A stretch of 39,718 nt of DNA from JAZKIX01 sp040384645 (GCA_040384645.1 JAZKIX010000021.1:1-39718), one strand, 5' to 3'. Shown: positions 27,361 through 36,400, numbered from the stretch's first letter. Program-made: numbers and translations. The notes: a model not told the origin generated them from the sequence alone.

Positions 27361-27443
27361 AAAAATAGGGGAGTATCATGTGAAATGATGCCTCCCCCGC
27401 ACGATTATCGGGCGGCTTTATAAATACACCTGCCAGTATTTAT
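27361..27443 (-). repeat. Dispersed hairpin element, copy F
   Basis: On the - strand helix 1 pairs ATAAATAC with GTATTTAT, and the gshB stop codon TAA lies inside its first bases. Helix 2 pairs CCGC with GCGG at the core CGTGCGG. Helix 3 is GGGGAG/CTCCCC with an inner ATCAT/ATGAT stem. The outer pair replaces GGGGTA/TACCCC of other copies, a compensatory change. It lies between gshB and the EIIA gene, in the gshB orientation. Confidence 0.85.
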
Positions 27444-28414
27444 TGAGCCGAAATTGTTTGCGAATTTGCTTGTTCTAGCGCATCTACAAACATCGCTGCC
27501 ACATTGAAGCCAGTTTGACGCGTGATTTCCTGGAAACAGGTCGGGCTGGTGACGTTGACTTCCGTTAAATAGTTGCCGATTACATCCAATCCTACCAGCA
27601 TCAAACCACGCTGTGCCAGGATTGGCGCACAGCTTTCGGCGATTTCGCGATCTCTTGCTGACAGCGCTTGCGCCACGCCGGTACCGCCAGCGGCCAGATT
27701 GCCCCGCACCTCGCCCGCTTGCGGAATGCGCGCCAACGCAAACGGCACTACTTTGCCACCAATCAGCAGAATGCGTTTGTCGCCCAGCGCAATTTCAGGA
27801 ATATAGCGTTGCGCCATGATGGTACGTTGGCCGTTGAGGGTCAAGGTTTCGATGGTCGAACCCAGGTTCAAGCCATCTTCCTTGATGCGGAAAATCCCCG
27901 CGCCGCCCATGCCGTCGAGCGGCTTCAAGATCATGTCGCGATGCGTCGCATGGAAAGCGCGCAAACGCGCTTCGTTGCTGGTTACCAAGGTCGGCGCGGT
28001 AAATTGCGCAAACTGGGCGATGGTCAATTTTTCATTGTGGTTGCGCACTGCATCGGGTCGGTTGAATACCTTTGCACCACCGTTTTGCGCCAATTCCAGT
28101 AAATACGTGGCGTAAATATATTCCATGTCGAACGGCGGGTCTTTGCGATTGACCACGGCGTCGAAGGCATCGAGCGACATTTGCACCGGTGCGTCGGTGC
28201 GGTACCACGACTGCGCGCTATCGCTCAGCGTGACCTCAAGCAGATGAATCCGTGCCACTTCGGCGCTGACCTTGCCGTCTTCCAGCGCCAGGTCTTTTTG
28301 CTCGAAGGCGTAAATTGCGTGACCGCGGCTAACGGCCTCGACCATCATGGCGTAGGTCGAGTCTTTGTAGGTCTTGAAGCCGCTTAATGGGTCAGCAAGG
28401 AAAGCAATTTTCAT
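27440..28414 (-). CDS. gshB: Glutathione synthetase
   Basis: ATP-grasp ligase that joins gamma-glutamylcysteine and glycine to make glutathione in the cytoplasm. The 324-residue product begins MKIAFLADPLSGFKTYKDST and carries NRKDPPFDMEYIYATYLLE, FNRPDAVRNHNEKL, the glycine-rich ATP loop PLDGMGGAGIFRI and the C-terminal DVIGNYLTEVNVTSPTCFQEI. ATG 28414 is preferred to a TTG two codons upstream. It follows gshA by 20 bases, so gshAB form one transcript. Its stop codon overlaps the first bases of repeat element F. Confidence 0.96.
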   Translation of the reverse strand: MKIAFLADPLSGFKTYKDSTYAMMVEAVSRGHAIYAFEQKDLALEDGKVSAEVARIHLLEVTLSDSAQSWYRTDAPVQMSLDAFDAVVNRKDPPFDMEYIYATYLLELAQNGGAKVFNRPDAVRNHNEKLTIAQFAQFTAPTLVTSNEARLRAFHATHRDMILKPLDGMGGAGIFRIKEDGLNLGSTIETLTLNGQRTIMAQRYIPEIALGDKRILLIGGKVVPFALARIPQAGEVRGNLAAGGTGVAQALSARDREIAESCAPILAQRGLMLVGLDVIGNYLTEVNVTSPTCFQEITRQTGFNVAAMFVDALEQANSQTISAQ

Positions 28415-28434
28415 GGACAAATCCGATGCAAGAT

Positions 28435-29733
28435 TTAATAGACTTCAGGATTGGGGTCAGTGCGCTCCAGCTCCAGCGACGCTGCCAGTAGCGCCATGCG
28501 TGCCACCACGCCATACATATAAAAGCGGTTGGGCGCAGTGGTGCCGGGTTTGGCTTGCAAATCGGGCAAGGCGTGTTGCTGGGCAAAAGCGAGCGGAATG
28601 AAATGCGAGCCGGGTGCATTCAGATTTTCATCGACGCCGCGATCGGCATGCACGCGGTAAAAGCCGCCCACCACGTATCTGTCGATCATATAGACCACTG
28701 GTTCGGCGACGGCGTCGTTGATGTTTTCAAAGGTATGCACGCCTTCTTGCAAAATCACTTCGTTCACTTCAAGGCCATCCTTGACCACCGACATCTTGTT
28801 GCGCTGCTTGCGGTTGAGATCTTTCACCTGGCTGGCATCCTTGACCGTCATGACGCCCATGCCGTAGGTGCCGGCGTCGGCCTTGATGACCACGAACGGT
28901 TTTTCCTTGATACCGTATTCCTTGTATTTCTTGCGGATCTTGGCTAGCAGAGTATCGACATTGCTGGCCAGGCATTCTTCGCCGGTGTGATCCTGGAAAT
29001 TCACATTGTCACATTTGCTAAAAAATGGATTGAGCATCCATGGATCGACATCGATCAATTTGGCGAATTTTTTCGCCACTTCATCATAAGCTGCGAAATG
29101 ATTCGACTTGCGTCGTACCGCCCAGCCCGCATGCAAGGGCGGCAACAGGTTTTGCTCGTGCAGGTTTTCCAGGATAGAAGGCAAGCCCGCCGATAAGTCG
29201 TTGTTGAGCAAAATGGTACAGGGATCGAAATTTTTCAGGCCGAGGCGGCGCCCATTGTGGGAACGTTCCAAAGGTTCCAACACCAGCATATTGCCGTCCG
29301 GCAGAGCAATCGGAGTTGGCTCGGTAATGTCGGGCGCCAGCGAGCCGAGCCGGACATTGAGTCCGGTCTGGCGGAAAATCTGCACCAGACGTGCCAGGTT
29401 TTGTAGGTAAAACGAATTGCGGGTATGGCTTTCAGGAATCAGTAATAAATTCTTGGCGTCGGGACAATATTTATCGATGGCCGCCATCGCCGCCTGCACC
29501 GCCAGCGGCAGCATATCGAGTGAGAGATTGTTGAAGCCACCGGGAAACAGATTGGTATCGACCGGCGCCAGCTTGAAGCCAGAATTGCGCAAATCGACCG
29601 AGCAGTAAAACGGCGGCGTATGTTCTTGCCATTCCATCCGGAACCACCGTTCAATGGCTGGGGTCGCCGCTAATATCTTCTTTTCCAGATCATGTAGCGG
29701 ACCCGTTAAGGCAGTGACGAGGTGTGGAACCAT
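28435..29733 (-). CDS. gshA: Glutamate--cysteine ligase (ferrooxidans-type family)
   Basis: Makes gamma-glutamylcysteine, the first and limiting step of glutathione synthesis. The 432-residue product matches the betaproteobacterial/Acidithiobacillus type of GshA, not the E. coli type. Recognisable stretches are FYCSVDLRNSGFKLAPVDTN, LLLIPESHTRNSFYLQNLAR, AGWAVRRKSNHFAAYDEVA, VIKADAGTYGMGVMTVKD and the C-terminal NRFYMYGVVARMALLAASLE. AAGGA lies upstream of ATG 29733. An inverted repeat at 29809-29844 sits in its promoter region. Confidence 0.93.
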   Translation of the reverse strand: MVPHLVTALTGPLHDLEKKILAATPAIERWFRMEWQEHTPPFYCSVDLRNSGFKLAPVDTNLFPGGFNNLSLDMLPLAVQAAMAAIDKYCPDAKNLLLIPESHTRNSFYLQNLARLVQIFRQTGLNVRLGSLAPDITEPTPIALPDGNMLVLEPLERSHNGRRLGLKNFDPCTILLNNDLSAGLPSILENLHEQNLLPPLHAGWAVRRKSNHFAAYDEVAKKFAKLIDVDPWMLNPFFSKCDNVNFQDHTGEECLASNVDTLLAKIRKKYKEYGIKEKPFVVIKADAGTYGMGVMTVKDASQVKDLNRKQRNKMSVVKDGLEVNEVILQEGVHTFENINDAVAEPVVYMIDRYVVGGFYRVHADRGVDENLNAPGSHFIPLAFAQQHALPDLQAKPGTTAPNRFYMYGVVARMALLAASLELERTDPNPEVY

Positions 29734-29808
29734 GATGACATCCTTGAGTGAAGCGATTATTTAATGCCGAGTTGATACTGTGCCTTATTGCAGCGTGCGA
29801 TTGCGGCA

Positions 29809-29844
29809 TAAGCGCGTTACAAATTTTAACGGCAAACGCGCTTA
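29809..29844. promoter_or_regulatory. 10-bp inverted repeat upstream of gshA
   Basis: TAAGCGCGTT and AACGCGCTTA are perfect inverted arms around a 16-base A/T-rich spacer that includes AAATTTTAAC. It lies 76-111 bases before the gshA start. It could be an operator or part of the promoter region. No regulator can be named. Confidence 0.6.
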
Positions 29845-29927
29845 CATGCGAAATACGCGAGCTGTAACAGGTGCCAGGTAAGACTAGGTAAGTCGGGCGA
29901 TAACGGGTTTTTTAAAGCCCTAAAATG

Positions 29928-29959
29928 AAAAAAGCGCCTCTTTTGGAGGCGCTTTTTTT
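29928..29959 (-). terminator. Bidirectional intrinsic terminator after amtB
   Basis: GCGCCTC and GAGGCGC pair around a short T-rich loop and are flanked by AAAAAA on the left and TTTTTTT on the right. It lies 56 bases after the amtB stop on the - strand, upstream of the gshA promoter region, and separates the two operons. Confidence 0.93.
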
Positions 29960-30014
29960 GCCCGCGATGTGCGGACGGCATGACTTAAGTGACTAAACCA
30001 CGCTTTTCAGTGCA

Positions 30015-31541
30015 TCAGGAGTGATAAGCCGACTCGCCGTGGCTGGAAATATCCAAACCTTCACGCTCTTCTTCTTCCGGTACCCGCAGACCGATCACCA
30101 GATCAACCAGTTTGTAGGCGATGAAAGCAACCACGCCAGACCAGATGATAGTGGTGCCGATGGCTTGGGCTTGCATCCATACGTGGCTTGCGATCGAATA
30201 AGGATCAGTTGACACCTTGTTTGTGACATAGTCGAAAATCCCTTGGCCGCCTAGAGATGGCGAGGCAAATACGCCAGTCAACAAGGCACCCAGGATACCG
30301 CCCACACCATGCACGCCAAATACATCCAGCGAATCATCGGCGCCAAGCAAGCGCTTCAGACCATTGACGCCCCACAGGCAGACAATGCCAGCCAACAGAC
30401 CGATGACCAATGCACCCATCGGGCCGACATAACCGCAAGCCGGTGTGATGGCAACCAAACCTGCAACCGCCCCTGACGCACCGCCCAACATCGATGGCTT
30501 GCCTTTCGACATCCATTCAGCAAATACCCATGACACGGTCGCTGCAGCCGTTGCCAACAAGGTGTTGACGAAAGCCAAGGCAGCGATGTCGCCCGCTTCT
30601 AGTGCCGAACCGGCATTGAAACCAAACCAGCCTACCCACAACAAGGCAGAGCCGATCATAGTCATGGTCAGAGAATGCGGCGCCATTGCTTCTTTACCGT
30701 ATCCAACCCGCTTGCCAATTAGGAATGCACCGACTAAACCTGCGACCGCAGCATTGATATGCACAACTGTACCGCCTGCGAAGTCGATTGCACCCAAGTT
30801 GAAAAGGAAGCCTGATTTAGTTGCTTCTGTTGCTGCAGTGGCAGCATCTTTGATTGCATCAGGGCCAGTCCAGAACCAAACCATGTGAGCAACCGGCAGG
30901 TAGGCGAACGTGAACCACAATACGATGAATGCCAAGACGGCTGAAAATTTAGCGCGTTCAGCGAATGCGCCGACGATCAGGCCGCAAGTAATCGCTGCAA
31001 AAGTTGCCTGGAAGGCGACAAAAACAAATTCTGGAATCACAACGCCTTTGCTGAACGTGGCAGCGACTGAGAAACCGGTAGCGGGATCGTAAATGCCTTT
31101 AAGGAATGCTCGCGAGAACGATCCGATAAAACTACCGCCTTCGGTGAACGCCAGCGAGTAGCCGTAAATGCACCACAGCACCACAATCACGGCAAAAATC
31201 ATGAACACTTGCATCAAGATCGACAGCATGTTCTTGGAGCGTACCAAGCCGCCGTAAAACAGTGCCAGACCAGGAATCGTCATCAGGATCACCAGCATGG
31301 TGGCAGTCATCATCCATGCGGTGTCGCCTTTATTCGCTGTCGGCGCAACGGCAGCGGGGGCCGCAGCCGCAGCGACAGGTTCAGCCACGGCGGCAACCGC
31401 CGCCGGTGCCGATGCGACTACAGCAGCCGAGCTGGCCACCTCGACTTTGGCAGAGGCGTCGTCGGCCGCCAGCGCCGGGGCTTGCGCGACCGCGAACATC
31501 ATGGCAAAGCCGGCTAACACGCTCGTTAGTATTTTTTTCAT
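30015..31541 (-). CDS. amtB: Ammonium transporter AmtB
   Basis: Inner-membrane ammonium channel. The 508-residue product has a signal peptide (cleavage near ALAA, residue 26), then about 45 residues of Ala/Val/Pro-rich low complexity, then eleven membrane helices. The twin pore histidines are His261 (GGTVVHINAA) and His411 (DVFGVHGVGG). The upstream Asp of GAIDFAGG and the signature FAFVTLLA-like region are present. The C-terminus EREGLDISSHGESAYHS is the conserved tail contacted by GlnK. AGAGGAAA precedes ATG 31541. The glnK stop lies 14 bases upstream. Confidence 0.96.
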   Translation of the reverse strand: MKKILTSVLAGFAMMFAVAQAPALAADDASAKVEVASSAAVVASAPAAVAAVAEPVAAAAAPAAVAPTANKGDTAWMMTATMLVILMTIPGLALFYGGLVRSKNMLSILMQVFMIFAVIVVLWCIYGYSLAFTEGGSFIGSFSRAFLKGIYDPATGFSVAATFSKGVVIPEFVFVAFQATFAAITCGLIVGAFAERAKFSAVLAFIVLWFTFAYLPVAHMVWFWTGPDAIKDAATAATEATKSGFLFNLGAIDFAGGTVVHINAAVAGLVGAFLIGKRVGYGKEAMAPHSLTMTMIGSALLWVGWFGFNAGSALEAGDIAALAFVNTLLATAAATVSWVFAEWMSKGKPSMLGGASGAVAGLVAITPACGYVGPMGALVIGLLAGIVCLWGVNGLKRLLGADDSLDVFGVHGVGGILGALLTGVFASPSLGGQGIFDYVTNKVSTDPYSIASHVWMQAQAIGTTIIWSGVVAFIAYKLVDLVIGLRVPEEEEREGLDISSHGESAYHS

Positions 31542-31555
31542 TTTGGAATTTCCTC

Positions 31556-31894
31556 TTAAAGGGCTTCGTTGCCGGTTTCACCGGTACGGATACGGACGAC
31601 CTGTTGCAAGTCGTAGACGAAAATCTTGCCGTCACCGATTTTGCCGGTACGTGCGGCGGTTTCGATCGCTTCGATTGCACGTTCTACAATCGAATCTTCG
31701 ACGGCTGCTTCGATTTTTGTTTTTGGCAAAAAATCGACCACGTATTCAGCGCCGCGGTAAAGCTCTGTGTGCCCTTTTTGACGGCCAAAACCCTTTACTT
31801 CCGTTACGGTAATGCCTTGTACCCCGATTGCCGAAAGTGCTTCTCGCACTTCATCGAGTTTGAATGGTTTGATAATTGCTGTAATTAATTTCAT
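31556..31894 (-). CDS. glnK: Nitrogen regulatory protein PII (GlnK)
   Basis: Trimeric signal protein that senses 2-oxoglutarate and ATP/ADP and blocks AmtB when ammonium is high. The 112-residue product starts MKLITAIIKPFKLDEVREAL, with the T-loop HTELYRGAEYVVDFLPK carrying the uridylylated Tyr51, and KIGDGKIFV near the C-terminus. It lies 11 bases after torF and 14 before amtB, the classic glnK-amtB pair. I call it GlnK and not GlnB because of the linkage. Confidence 0.95.
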   Translation of the reverse strand: MKLITAIIKPFKLDEVREALSAIGVQGITVTEVKGFGRQKGHTELYRGAEYVVDFLPKTKIEAAVEDSIVERAIEAIETAARTGKIGDGKIFVYDLQQVVRIRTGETGNEAL

Positions 31895-31905
31895 GCTCGC
31901 CTCAC

Positions 31906-32649
31906 TTAGAAAGTTTTTGAAATGGACAGTACTGCGCTGGTCTTGCCCAGGTTTTTTGCATCTGGTCCTACATAACTGTCGGTATCGGTACCGATGACGG
32001 CCAAGGCCACGGTAGCAAAGCCGAAATCTTTGGTAACGCCGACTTTGTAGTCGGTATAGCTGGCGGCGGACGTATTTTTAACCGTTTGATGGCCGACGTG
32101 CAGATTCAATATCACGCCAGCGACGGTGTCGATGTTGGCGCCAATATCAAAATAGCTGCTGTTTTTACTATCGACGAAGCCGAACAGGTTAGAAACTGAA
32201 TGCGAGTACTTGATATAAGCCGGACCAAAACCGACTTGGCCGTAAATTTCGGTGGTGTTGGCATTGGCAAAGCCATCGATACTGCCAAAGCCATTGGATG
32301 GATATACATAGGCCAGAACGCCGACGTCGTAGCTGAGATCCTTGACGATTTCACCACGTTTGCCCGCATACAGATCGACTTCGACCTGGCTGTCGCCGCC
32401 TGAATCTTTTACCCATTTGATGGTGGACAACCATGTGCCGGCATAGAAGCCGGATGGGTTGTTGACATAATCGGCGCCGCCACTGAGGGCTGGTTGCAAA
32501 CGCGTTTGCGAAATTCCGCGATAGCGGTAGTCGCTCACCACCGCCGCATTAAACATTATTTCGTTGTCTGGCTTAGGCGCGTCTTCAGCGTGAGCCATAC
32601 TACCGGCAAAGGCAGCCATTACAGCGGAAGCAAGAATGAATGTTTTCAT
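31906..32649 (-). CDS. TorF-family outer membrane protein (TIGR02001 type)
   Basis: 247-residue predicted outer-membrane beta-barrel. A signal peptide (MKTFILASAVMAAFAGSMAHA) is followed by FNAAVVSDYRYRGISQTRLQ, typical of this family, then alternating aromatic/hydrophobic strands, and it ends with the membrane-insertion signal SISKTF. AAGGA lies before ATG 32649; the longer upstream start is rejected for that reason. Function is not established. Its lead position in the glnK-amtB operon behind a sigma-54/NtrC-like region suggests a nitrogen-limitation outer-membrane channel (inference). Confidence 0.85.
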   Translation of the reverse strand: MKTFILASAVMAAFAGSMAHAEDAPKPDNEIMFNAAVVSDYRYRGISQTRLQPALSGGADYVNNPSGFYAGTWLSTIKWVKDSGGDSQVEVDLYAGKRGEIVKDLSYDVGVLAYVYPSNGFGSIDGFANANTTEIYGQVGFGPAYIKYSHSVSNLFGFVDSKNSSYFDIGANIDTVAGVILNLHVGHQTVKNTSAASYTDYKVGVTKDFGFATVALAVIGTDTDSYVGPDAKNLGKTSAVLSISKTF

Positions 32650-32718
32650 AGCATTTCCTTTTAAGAGTGCGGTTTGGATCAAAAAATCGACGGAGAATGG
32701 CGCTTTGCAACTACCATT

Positions 32719-32734
32719 AGCAGAAGTCATGCCA
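32719..32734 (-). promoter_or_regulatory. Sigma-54 (RpoN) promoter for torF-glnK-amtB
   Basis: The - strand reads TGGCATGACTTCTGCT. It matches the -24/-12 consensus TGGCACG-N4-TTGCW with GG and GC kept at the exact ten-base spacing and two mismatches elsewhere. The predicted transcript start is near 32708, about 60 bases before the torF ATG. Confidence 0.7.
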
Positions 32735-32870
32735 GCCGGTTTATTTTGGTGAGAAAGCTTTTCATACTACTTTTTGATAGCATTTGATGTAATCAAGCAC
32801 AGTCGCATAATGGTGTTTTTGCATTGTGCCGAATGATTTCCGAAGAAAATGGCGGCGTCAGTCATCGCTG

Positions 32871-32885
32871 GCACCATTTTGGACG
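32871..32885. promoter_or_regulatory. NtrC-like site 2 (partial)
   Basis: GCACCATTTTGGACG matches the NtrC consensus GCACYANNNTGGTGC at all of the first 12 positions, with the last three different. Its centre is 21 bases, two helical turns, from the stronger site at 32892-32906, as expected for cooperative NtrC binding. Confidence 0.55.
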
Positions 32886-32891
32886 GCCTTT

Positions 32892-32906
32892 GCACTTATG
32901 TGGTGC
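32892..32906. promoter_or_regulatory. NtrC-like site 1
   Basis: GCACTTATGTGGTGC matches GCACYANNNTGGTGC with one mismatch and is extended by T and A to the palindrome TGCAC...GTGCA (32891-32907). It lies about 190 bases upstream of the predicted sigma-54 start, a normal enhancer distance, and just before ubiK. Confidence 0.65.
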
Positions 32907-32944
32907 ATCGAACTATTTTCGTGATTTTGTTTAAAGGAGACCGC

Positions 32945-33199
32945 ATGAGTACCAATAATTTTTTCGATGATTTACAAGCCAAGATCAATCAGGCTATAGA
33001 AAGCTCGCCTGCCAAGGATCTTGAAAAAAACCTCAAGGCCATGATGAGCCAGGGCTTTTCCAAGCTCGATTTGGTCACGCGCCAAGAATTTGACGTGCAA
33101 ACCCAAGTCTTGGCAAAAACCCGTGCCAAACTCGAAACTTTGGAAGAACGCGTTGCAGTGCTTGAGGCTGCACTGAAATCGACCACCGCTGCACAATAA
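32945..33199 (+). CDS. ubiK: Ubiquinone biosynthesis accessory factor UbiK (BMFP family)
   Basis: Small coiled-coil protein of 84 residues, family previously called BMFP/YqiC, that binds membrane lipids and assists the UbiJ/Ubi complex in aerobic ubiquinone synthesis. It has FFDDLQAKINQAIESSPAKD at the N-terminus, LVTRQEFDVQTQVLAKTRAK in the middle and a C-terminal leucine-zipper-like coil LETLEERVAVLEAAL. AAAGGAG precedes ATG 32945 at good spacing. It diverges from the torF operon, and the NtrC-like sites lie right upstream. Confidence 0.9.
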   Translation: MSTNNFFDDLQAKINQAIESSPAKDLEKNLKAMMSQGFSKLDLVTRQEFDVQTQVLAKTRAKLETLEERVAVLEAALKSTTAAQ

Positions 33200-33423
33200 A
33201 CGCTAGCGGCAAAGCATCTTGCCGCGCGGCATGGTGCATTGTGCGTGCCCGAGGGTCTGGGCATGCGCATAGATGCTATGGCAAGCGGCTTGCTTAGTCG
33301 CTCTTAGCAAAGCATTGAATAACGGCAACCTTAGGCGGCGAGTTGGCTGGCCTGACTTGCGGGCAAAAGCTTGTTCTATTTTGTCCTACAGCATTGCTTT
33401 TGCGTTACGCATCTCTTGAATGT

Positions 33424-33444
33424 GGGCGATCTTAGAGATCGCCC
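33424..33444 (+). promoter_or_regulatory. Nine-bp hairpin upstream of pyc
   Basis: GGGCGATCT and AGATCGCCC pair perfectly around a TAG loop, 38 bases before the pyc ATG. No T-run follows, only CTTCGTTTG. It may be a weak ubiK terminator or part of the pyc leader. The rest of the 283-base ubiK-pyc gap shows nothing else I can name. Confidence 0.6.
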
Positions 33445-33482
33445 CTTCGTTTGCCTTCTCCTCTTAAACCCAGCAGAGCATC

Positions 33483-36400
33483 ATGACCAGCCCACATTCA
33501 AACACTCGTCCGATCCATAAGTTACTGGTCGCCAACCGGTCTGAAATAGCGATCCGCGTCATGCGGGCCGCGGCCGAACTTGGAATCCGCACCGTTGCGA
33601 TATTTGCTGCCGAAGACCGGTTTGCGCTGCACCGCTTCAAGTCCGACGAGAGTTATCTGGTGGGCGAGGGCAAAAAGCCGATTGCCGCCTACCTCGATAT
33701 CGACGACATCATCCGCATCGCAAAAGAAGCGAAGGTCGACGCGATCCATCCCGGCTATGGCTTCCTGTCGGAAAACCCTGACTTTGCCGAGGCTTGCGCC
33801 GCCAACGGCATCGCCTTCATCGGCCCGCAGCCCACGGTAATGCGCACGCTCGGCAACAAGGTGGCGGCGCGCAAGGCGGCGGTCGCCGCCAATGTGCCCG
33901 TCATGCCCGCCACCGGCGCCTTGCCTTACGAGATTGAAGAAGCCAAGAAACTGGCGGCCGAAGTCGGTTACCCGCTGATGCTCAAGGCCAGCTGGGGCGG
34001 CGGCGGACGCGGCATGCGCGTGATCGAAACCGCAGCCGACCTGCCTGATCAATTGGACATCGCCCGGCGCGAAGCCTTGGCCGCTTTCGGCAACGATGAA
34101 ATGTATCTGGAAAAACTGGTGCGCCGCGCACGCCATGTCGAAGTGCAAATCCTAGGCGACAAGCACGGCAATCTGGTGCATCTGTATGAGCGCGATTGCA
34201 CCGTGCAACGGCGCAATCAAAAAGTGGTGGAACGCGCTCCCGCACCGTATCTGAACGCTGCCAGCCGCGAAGAGTTATGCGCCGCCGCCTTGCGACTCGG
34301 CAAAGCGGTCGGCTACACCCACGCCGGCACGGTAGAATTCTTGATGGATGCCGATACCGGCAAGTTTTATTTCATCGAAGTCAATCCGCGCATCCAGGTC
34401 GAACATACGGTGACGGAACAAGTGACCGGCATCGATATCGTTAAGGCGCAGATCCGCATATGCGAAGGCGCCACCATCGGCTCGAAGGTTGCCGCCGGCA
34501 GCCATCCAGCCGGCGTGCCATCGCAAGAAGATATCCGCCTCAACGGCCACGCCCTGCAATGCCGCGTCACCACCGAAGACCCGGAAAATAATTTCACACC
34601 CGACTACGGCCGCCTCACCGCCTACCGCAGCGCGGCTGGGTTTGGCGTGCGCTTAGACGCCGGCACTGCGTATTCCGGCGCCATCATCACGCCGTATTAC
34701 GATTCGCTGCTAGTGAAAGTGACGACCTGGGCGCCAAGCTCGGATGAAGCGATTGCGCGCATGGACCGGGCGCTGCGTGAATTTCGTATCCGTGGCTTGT
34801 CGACTAATTTGCTGTTTCTGGAAAACGTCATCAACCACGCCCAATTCAAGTCGGGCGAATGCATCACGCGCTTTATCGATACCACGCCGGAATTATTCAA
34901 GTTCGCCAAACGGCGCGACCGTGCCACCCGCTTGCTGCGCTTCCTGGGCGAAGTGGCGGTCAATGGCAACCCGGAAATGAAAGGGCGCACCGCGCCGCAA
35001 GGCATTCTATTGCCGCCGCTCTTGCCAAGCTTGCCAGCTGCCGTGCGCGCCGCGCCGTTGACGCCGGGCAGCCGCGACCGCCTGATCGAATTGGGACCGG
35101 AGAAGTTTTCCCAATGGATGCTCGACCAGCCACGCGTTTTGTTGACCGACACCACCATGCGCGACGCCCATCAATCCCTGTTTGCGACCCGCATGCGCAC
35201 CGCCGACATGCTGGCGATTGCGCCGTATTACGCGCGCATGCTGCCAAACCTGTTTTCGCTCGAATGCTGGGGTGGTGCCACTTTTGACGTGGCGATGCGC
35301 TTCTTGAAAGAAGACCCGTGGGAGCGCCTGACGCAATTGCGCGAGCGCGTGCCCAATGTCCTGTTCCAGATGTTGTTGCGCGCATCTAATGCAGTCGGTT
35401 ACACCAACTATGCCGATAACGTGGTCAAGCATTTTGTGCAGCAAGCGGCCAAGGGCGGGGTCGATGTCTTCCGCGTATTCGACTCGCTCAACTGGGTTGA
35501 AAACATGCGCGTCGCCATGGATGCCGTGCGCGAAGCCGGCGCCCTGTGCGAAGGTACGATTTGCTACACCGGCGACCTGCTCGATGCCGGTCGCCCCAAA
35601 TACGACCTGAAATATTACGTGTCGATGGCGAAAGAGTTGGAGCGCGCCGGCGCCAATATCCTTGGCATCAAGGACATGGCGGGCGTATGCAAACCGGAAG
35701 CGGCACGCATCTTGATCAAGGCACTGAAACAAGAAATCGGCTTGCCAATCCACTTCCACACCCACGACACCAGCGGCATTTCGGCTGCCAGCGTGTTGGC
35801 GGCAATTGAAGCCGGTTGCGATGCAGTCGATGGCGCGATGGATTCAATGAGCGGGCTGACTTCGCAACCCAATCTGGGCTCGATCGCCGCCGCCCTGATG
35901 GGCAGCGCCCGCGACCCCGGCGTCGATCCCGACGCCATGTTCGCCATCTCGCAATACTGGGAAGGCGTGCGCCGCAGCTACGCCCCGTTCGAAGCCGATA
36001 TCCGCTCGGGCACGTCCGACGTCTATCGCCACGCCATGCCCGGCGGCCAATACACCAATCTGCGCGAGCAGGCCCGCGCCATGGGCTTGTCGCACCGCTG
36101 GACCGAAGTCTCGCAATCGTATGCCGACGTCAATCAATTGTTTGGCGACATCGTCAAGGTCACGCCAACTTCCAAGGTAGTGGGCGACATGGCCCTGTTC
36201 ATGGTTGCCAACGACCTGACACCGGACGATGTCAGCAATCCCGAAAAGGAAATCGGCTTCCCGGAATCGGTCATCTCGCTCTTCAGGGGCGAACTCGGCT
36301 TCCCGCCCGATGGTTTCCCGAAAGCGCTGGAGCAAAAAGTCTTAAAGGGCGAGCAACCCTTAGTCGGTCGGCTCGGTGCCAGCCTGCCGCCGGTCGACTT

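Noticed and set aside
32871..32886. Sigma-54 promoter on the + strand for ubiK (TGGCACCATTTTGGAC)
   Set aside because: Spacing between the two G doublets is one base short and the -12 GC is missing; it fits better as an NtrC half-site.
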